From NCBI GenBank assembly GCA_050945855.1, contig JBMNTS010000043.1, forward strand, positions 1 to 8,808: a DNA stretch of 8,808 nt, written 5' to 3'. A program made the translations under genes and the position numbers. Below, piece by piece: positions 6,507-8,808 of this stretch. This stretch comes from CAYSNP01 sp050945855. Lineage in GTDB: Bacteria > Bacillota > Clostridia > Christensenellales > DTU072. Below the pieces are notes generated by a model, which did not search any database, was not told where the DNA came from, and saw only the letters and a list, made by a program, of their open reading frames with translations. How positions within the stretch are numbered: position 1 is the first letter of the stretch; each line of letters opens with the position of its first letter.

Positions 6507-7540
6507 TGATAACGGTAAAAATTAACGATAAGATAAAGGAGATTGACTCTCCCGCGCCTTTAAAGGCGCTTATCCCCGACTTAAAATTTCCCTGCGGCGG
6601 CAAGGGCATTTGCGGAAAATGCAAAATAAGGGCGCAAGGTATTGCGCCCACGCCCAAAGACTTCACCTTTTTTACCCGTGAGCAAATAGAACAAGGGATA
6701 AGGATAGCCTGCGATAAAATAATCGAGCAGGACTGCTCTGTTTTCTACAGTGCGGAAAGCGTTGTAAAAGATAACAAAAAAATTGAGCATTGCGCCATGT
6801 TCGCTTATTTAGGCTCCCAAAAAGCAATAATTGGTATACTGGATGAGGGATTAGAGGAAGCCGTCGAATATACTTACGAAAAAGATATTAAGGATGAGGA
6901 CTTCGGCAAATACCTTAAGGCAAAGCTGATTCAGCTCAGCCTGGAATTGATGGAAGCCTACGGCGTGCCGCAGGCGGAATCCCTGCTTATAGGCGGAGAC
7001 GCTTTTGTCGTAGCCGCTCTTACGGGGCAGTCTGTTTCGGAAGGATACTCGGTCAGCGGAAGGCAGTATAGCCTGCCCGCAGAGGACGTTTTCGTGCTTC
7101 CCTTTATAAACGAATATCTGGGCAGCGATATTATTGCCGCGCTCGCCGGAGCGGAAGAATATACCCTTTTTATTAATTTCTCAAATATAGTGACTTTCGG
7201 GATGAAAACGGGGGAGGGGTATTTGGTAGCGCCGCTGTATACGCCCGACGATTTTATTATAAAAGAAGTTTTTTTGGCGTCCGTTACTTATTTTTATTCC
7301 CTCAATCCGGAGATAAAAAGGGCGCTTGTACTGGGCAAGCTGCCCTTTGACCTTCCTTTCGGGCTGCAAGCGGTAAGCGCGGAGGAAAAAATAATTGAGT
7401 TTTTTGCCCTTGCCGCAACGGGCAGAAAATACAGGACAACGGCGGATAAGATACGCAGAAGATGCGATATTATTGATTTAAGCGAGGAAGCCCTGTGGCA
7501 GGACTGCTTTTCGGGACTAACTCAAAGCGGCGATAAATGA
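6506..7540 (+). CDS. 2Fe-2S ferredoxin-domain protein resembling a shortened, degenerate RACE (corrinoid-enzyme reductive activator)
   Basis: Residues 1-80 form a plant-type 2Fe-2S ferredoxin domain: FPCGGKGICGKCKI with Cys30, Cys36 and Cys39, then Cys69 in GIRIACD (C-x5-C-x2-C-x29-C). In RACE proteins (COG3894 type, such as RamA and corrinoid methyltransferase activators) this domain precedes a long ATP-binding ASKHA region. Here about 275 residues follow, against roughly 450-550 usual. Traces of the ASKHA motifs remain: YLGSQKAIIGILD (101-113) where DIGTTT...D is expected, LLIGGDAF for the GN.TM segment, PFINEYLGSDIIAALAG for the VG.D..AA segment, and INFSNIVTFG (223-232) for DIGTNGE. The nucleotide-contacting Asp and Thr residues are missing, so I infer an electron-transfer or scaffold role without ATPase. 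The start overlaps the HAD stop by one base. The 3' end overlaps the convergent gene by 24 bases. Confidence 0.75.
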   Translation: MITVKINDKIKEIDSPAPLKALIPDLKFPCGGKGICGKCKIRAQGIAPTPKDFTFFTREQIEQGIRIACDKIIEQDCSVFYSAESVVKDNKKIEHCAMFAYLGSQKAIIGILDEGLEEAVEYTYEKDIKDEDFGKYLKAKLIQLSLELMEAYGVPQAESLLIGGDAFVVAALTGQSVSEGYSVSGRQYSLPAEDVFVLPFINEYLGSDIIAALAGAEEYTLFINFSNIVTFGMKTGEGYLVAPLYTPDDFIIKEVFLASVTYFYSLNPEIKRALVLGKLPFDLPFGLQAVSAEEKIIEFFALAATGRKYRTTADKIRRRCDIIDLSEEALWQDCFSGLTQSGDK

Positions 7541-8014
7541 CATAGCGCGGTTTTCCAGCGCCAGTATGTCATTGATTTCCGTACTTGCCGCAATGGTATC
7601 CAGCACCTGAAAAAGGTCTACCTGCAAAGACGCCAGCGCGCTGATTATCTGGGGCTGGGTATAGCCGAACAGCGGCTCCGAGTGGCTGGGTATAAAAGCA
7701 TCCATAGACAACAGGTTGTTCAGCCGCCTGAGGGATGCGAATTTCAGACTTCTCAAATAGCTTATTACCTTATGCCTTGTTCTGCCCGTGCTTTGACCCA
7801 GCAGGCTGTCTATGTACGCTATCTGCAATTCTATTATCTCAGTCGCGCTTTTGATAAGGTTCCCTCCCCTCGCGTCCCTGATCCGCCTTGCCAAATCGGA
7901 TTCCGCGCCGTTGAGCCTTGTGTCCGCAAGCGCGCTGCTTACCCTGTTAAGATCCACATCCTTAAGCGCTTTGTTATACTCCCTTGCCATTTCTTCCATA
8001 TAATCTTCGCTCAT
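7517..8014 (-). CDS. Hypothetical helical cytoplasmic protein
   Basis: 165 residues; I do not recognise the family. The composition is rich in Ala, Leu, Ile, Arg, Asp and Ser, with long amphipathic helices: a charged N-terminal helix (EEMAREYNKALKDVDLNRV), an Arg/Asp-rich stretch (LARRIRDARGG), a helix ATEIIELQIAYIDSLLG, a basic segment (GRTRHKVISYLRSLKFASLRRL), and a C-terminal helical pair. There are no cysteines, no signal peptide and no membrane segment. The basic middle could contact nucleic acid, but nothing specific shows this. The start is supported by a strong ribosome-binding site on the minus strand (GAGGTGA, complement of 8018-8024). A plus-strand frame in the same place has a coding-unlike composition (Cys, His and Pro rich) and lacks a ribosome-binding site. 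It converges on the 2Fe-2S gene with a 24-base tail overlap and diverges from the PH-like gene. Confidence 0.75.
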   Translation of the reverse strand: MSEDYMEEMAREYNKALKDVDLNRVSSALADTRLNGAESDLARRIRDARGGNLIKSATEIIELQIAYIDSLLGQSTGRTRHKVISYLRSLKFASLRRLNNLLSMDAFIPSHSEPLFGYTQPQIISALASLQVDLFQVLDTIAASTEINDILALENRAMSFIAALS

Positions 8015-8017
8015 CCC

Positions 8018-8024
8018 TCACCTC
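8018..8024 (-). promoter_or_regulatory. Strong Shine-Dalgarno for the minus-strand gene
   Basis: Read on the minus strand the sequence is AAAGAGGTGAGGG-ATG. GAGGTGA is a seven-base match to the anti-Shine-Dalgarno and fixes the start at 8014. It is stronger than any ribosome-binding site on the overlapping plus frame. Confidence 0.75.
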
Positions 8025-8033
8025 TTTTTCATT

Positions 8034-8039
8034 ATTATA
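8034..8039 (-). promoter_or_regulatory. Putative -10 box of the minus-strand gene
   Basis: TATAAT on the minus strand (complement of ATTATA), about 20 bases before the start codon, leaving a leader of roughly 13 bases that just contains the ribosome-binding site. No convincing -35 exists at 17 bp: the hexamer there is TAAAAG, and TTGTAA occurs only at 20 bp. The 12-base palindrome sits between the -10 and the -35 position. Confidence 0.5.
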
Positions 8040-8043
8040 TGCG

Positions 8044-8055
8044 CGGGCGCGCCCG
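8044..8055. repeat. Perfect 12-base GC palindrome, possible operator
   Basis: CGGGCGCGCCCG is identical to its reverse complement and lies in AT-rich flanks, between the divergent promoters of the helical-protein and PH-like genes. Its position in the spacer of the minus-strand promoter, and about 25 bases upstream of the plus-strand -35, suits a repressor site acting mainly on the minus-strand gene. No binding protein can be named. Confidence 0.45.
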
Positions 8056-8078
8056 ACTTTTACAAATTATCGCCGACA

Positions 8079-8108
8079 TTGACAAAACGGCATTTTATAT
8101 AGTATAAT
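8079..8108 (+). promoter_or_regulatory. Consensus vegetative promoter for the PH-like gene
   Basis: TTGACA (8079-8084), an 18-base spacer and TATAAT (8103-8108) match both SigA hexamers perfectly. Transcription should start near 8115, giving a leader of about 26 bases that ends in AAAAGGAG (8128-8135) five bases before the ATG at 8141. The gene should therefore be transcribed from its own promoter under ordinary growth. Confidence 0.85.
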
Positions 8109-8140
8109 GAGCATAAATAATAATGTGAAAAGGAGATATT

Positions 8141-8599
8141 ATGATCAGATCCCCCTCCAAAAAAAATAAGAACAACAGTGCCGCTCAGACTATAGCGGGA
8201 TTGGTGATAGCGGCGCTGGTTTTAATACCGATTTTCGGGTTTACCTTTTACATATCCAAAAATGAGCCTAAAGTGGAGATACAGGGCGAAAATGTCGCCA
8301 TCAGTTCTTTTTTGTCAAAGACCATTCAATTCAGCGCTTCGGAAATAGAAAGCGTGGAATTGCTGGAGAACATGCCTGCAAACGGAATGCGCACCAACGG
8401 AATCGGCACAAGCACAATTCTATGGGGCAACTTTAAATTTAACGACTACGGCAAATCAAAAGTGTATGTATATCGTAAACATTCGCCCTACCTTGCCATC
8501 AGACTTAAAGACAAACCTTCCGTATTTATCAACTCCAAAACTCCGGAAAATACCCGGAAGCTCTATGAGGACTTGCTGGCGTTGCAGGAACAGGAATAG
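8141..8599 (+). CDS. Membrane-anchored protein with bacterial PH-like domain
   Basis: 152 residues. A basic N-terminus (KKNK at 7-10) precedes one hydrophobic segment at about 16-38 (TIAGLVIAALVLIPIFGF). The rest looks like a small beta-rich bacterial PH-like domain (bPH/PF10882 type): a strand with SASEIESVELLENMP, the glycine-rich turn GMRTNGIGTSTILWGNFKF, YGKSKVYVYRKHSPYLAIRLKD, then FINSKTPENTRKLYEDLLAL as the closing helix. The GxGT...G.F pattern and the K.S..IN.K.PE...K.YE.L ending are typical of such proteins as I remember them. Function is unknown; these domains often sit at the membrane as protein-binding modules. By the positive-inside rule the domain would face outside, but topology is uncertain. 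The start is set by AAAAGGAG. It is monocistronic within the window. Confidence 0.78.
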   Translation: MIRSPSKKNKNNSAAQTIAGLVIAALVLIPIFGFTFYISKNEPKVEIQGENVAISSFLSKTIQFSASEIESVELLENMPANGMRTNGIGTSTILWGNFKFNDYGKSKVYVYRKHSPYLAIRLKDKPSVFINSKTPENTRKLYEDLLALQEQE

Positions 8600-8661
8600 G
8601 TATGCACGCCTGACGGCGCATTATGTACGCCCCATAGAGGCGCATTTAGGTGAATTGGCAG

Positions 8662-8681
8662 GGTCTTTTTAAGACCTTTTT
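8662..8681 (+). terminator. Probable intrinsic terminator after the PH-like gene
   Basis: GGTCTT (8662-8667), TTT loop, AAGACC (8671-8676), then five T residues. The stem is short and A/T-rich at its closing end, so the terminator is weaker than the one after hisC. It lies 62 bases after the PH-like stop. The bases between contain no gene, only a GGCGCATT direct repeat (8615-8622 and 8639-8646). Confidence 0.6.
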
Positions 8682-8731
8682 CCTTAAGAAAATAGCTTCA
8701 TTATTACTCTCCTTTTTGCTTTCTCTAACCC

Positions 8732-8804
8732 GTACAAGAATATTTGTATGGGTTTCTTCGATTTTCCAGTTCATTATCTATTCATACAAGAATAATTGTG
8801 CGGG
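8732..8804. repeat. Two copies of an imperfect 21-base repeat containing a dyad
   Basis: Copy 1 (8732-8752) and copy 2 (8784-8804) share 17 of 21 positions, with core TACAAGAATA-x-TTGT-xx-GGG. They are 52 bases apart in phase with a 31-base AT-rich spacer. Within each, ACAA and TTGT are complementary, and copy 1 extends to a nine-base arm (CCCGTACAA against TTGTATGGG, one wobble) that can fold as a hairpin. The pair reaches the window edge, so the array may continue. No gene is seen between 8600 and 8808. Confidence 0.6.
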
Positions 8805-8808
8805 ATAT

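Noticed and set aside
6502..6507. TATAAT at the junction of the HAD and 2Fe-2S genes
   Set aside because: It is formed by the stop/start overlap TAATG, has no -35 at usable spacing, and would initiate inside the coding sequence.
7682..8107. Plus-strand open frame of 141 codons
   Set aside because: It overlaps the minus-strand gene, has no ribosome-binding site, has a Cys/His/Pro-rich composition unlike its neighbours, and runs through the divergent promoter region.
8466..8672. Plus-strand 68-codon frame overlapping the end of the PH-like gene
   Set aside because: It has no ribosome-binding site and no recognisable motif, starts inside the PH-like domain coding sequence, and runs into the terminator.
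8646..8774. Minus-strand 42-codon frame starting at 8774
   Set aside because: It has no Shine-Dalgarno, spans the terminator and one of the repeats, and shows no family resemblance. A second ATG behind a good AAAAAGGAGAG on that strand encodes only five codons.
8732..8804. Possible start of a CRISPR array
   Set aside because: Only two copies are present, at 17 of 21 identity, and each has strong internal symmetry. CRISPR repeats are near-identical and usually longer.

Overview
The window looks like chromosomal DNA of a bacterium from the Bacillota, most likely a Clostridia-type anaerobe. The strongest clue is a TrmH/RlmB-type rRNA methyltransferase directly followed by a SigH-type sigma factor, the order seen in Bacillus and clostridial genomes. 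That classical locus usually has yacP between the two genes and rpmG-secE-nusG after sigH, and none of these is present here. Coding density is high, genes are tightly packed, stops include TGA, and Shine-Dalgarno sites are purine-rich. Nothing suggests phage, plasmid or insertion-sequence DNA.

Region 1 (1-4560) is a plus-strand run of housekeeping genes: rlmB (5' end outside the window), sigH, a Ppx/GppA-family phosphatase, gltX and hisC. The first three overlap and the others are 10-25 bases apart, so they are probably co-transcribed. A dyad (4568-4581) and a strong intrinsic terminator (4598-4622) follow.

Region 2 (4640-7540) is a three-gene cassette joined by overlaps. It encodes a degenerate member of the glycerol-1-phosphate dehydrogenase / iron-alcohol-dehydrogenase superfamily, a HAD-IIA (NagD-like) phosphatase with all catalytic motifs intact, and a 2Fe-2S protein that resembles a shortened, degenerate reductive activator of corrinoid enzymes (RACE). 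The first and third keep recognisable family sequence but appear to lack the catalytic residues of their families. The cassette starts without a Shine-Dalgarno, just after an extended -10 element that abuts the terminator, so its first message may be leaderless.

Region 3 (7517-8808) holds a minus-strand gene for a helical protein I do not recognise, converging on the cassette with a 24-base overlap. Divergent from it, behind a consensus vegetative promoter, is a gene for a membrane-anchored protein with a PH-like domain. The short divergent intergenic region carries a perfect 12-base GC-rich palindrome. After the PH-like gene come a weak terminator and, at the window edge, two copies of an imperfect 21-base repeat with internal dyads.

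The most unusual item is the cassette at 4640-7540: two apparent pseudoenzymes flanking one apparently active phosphatase.
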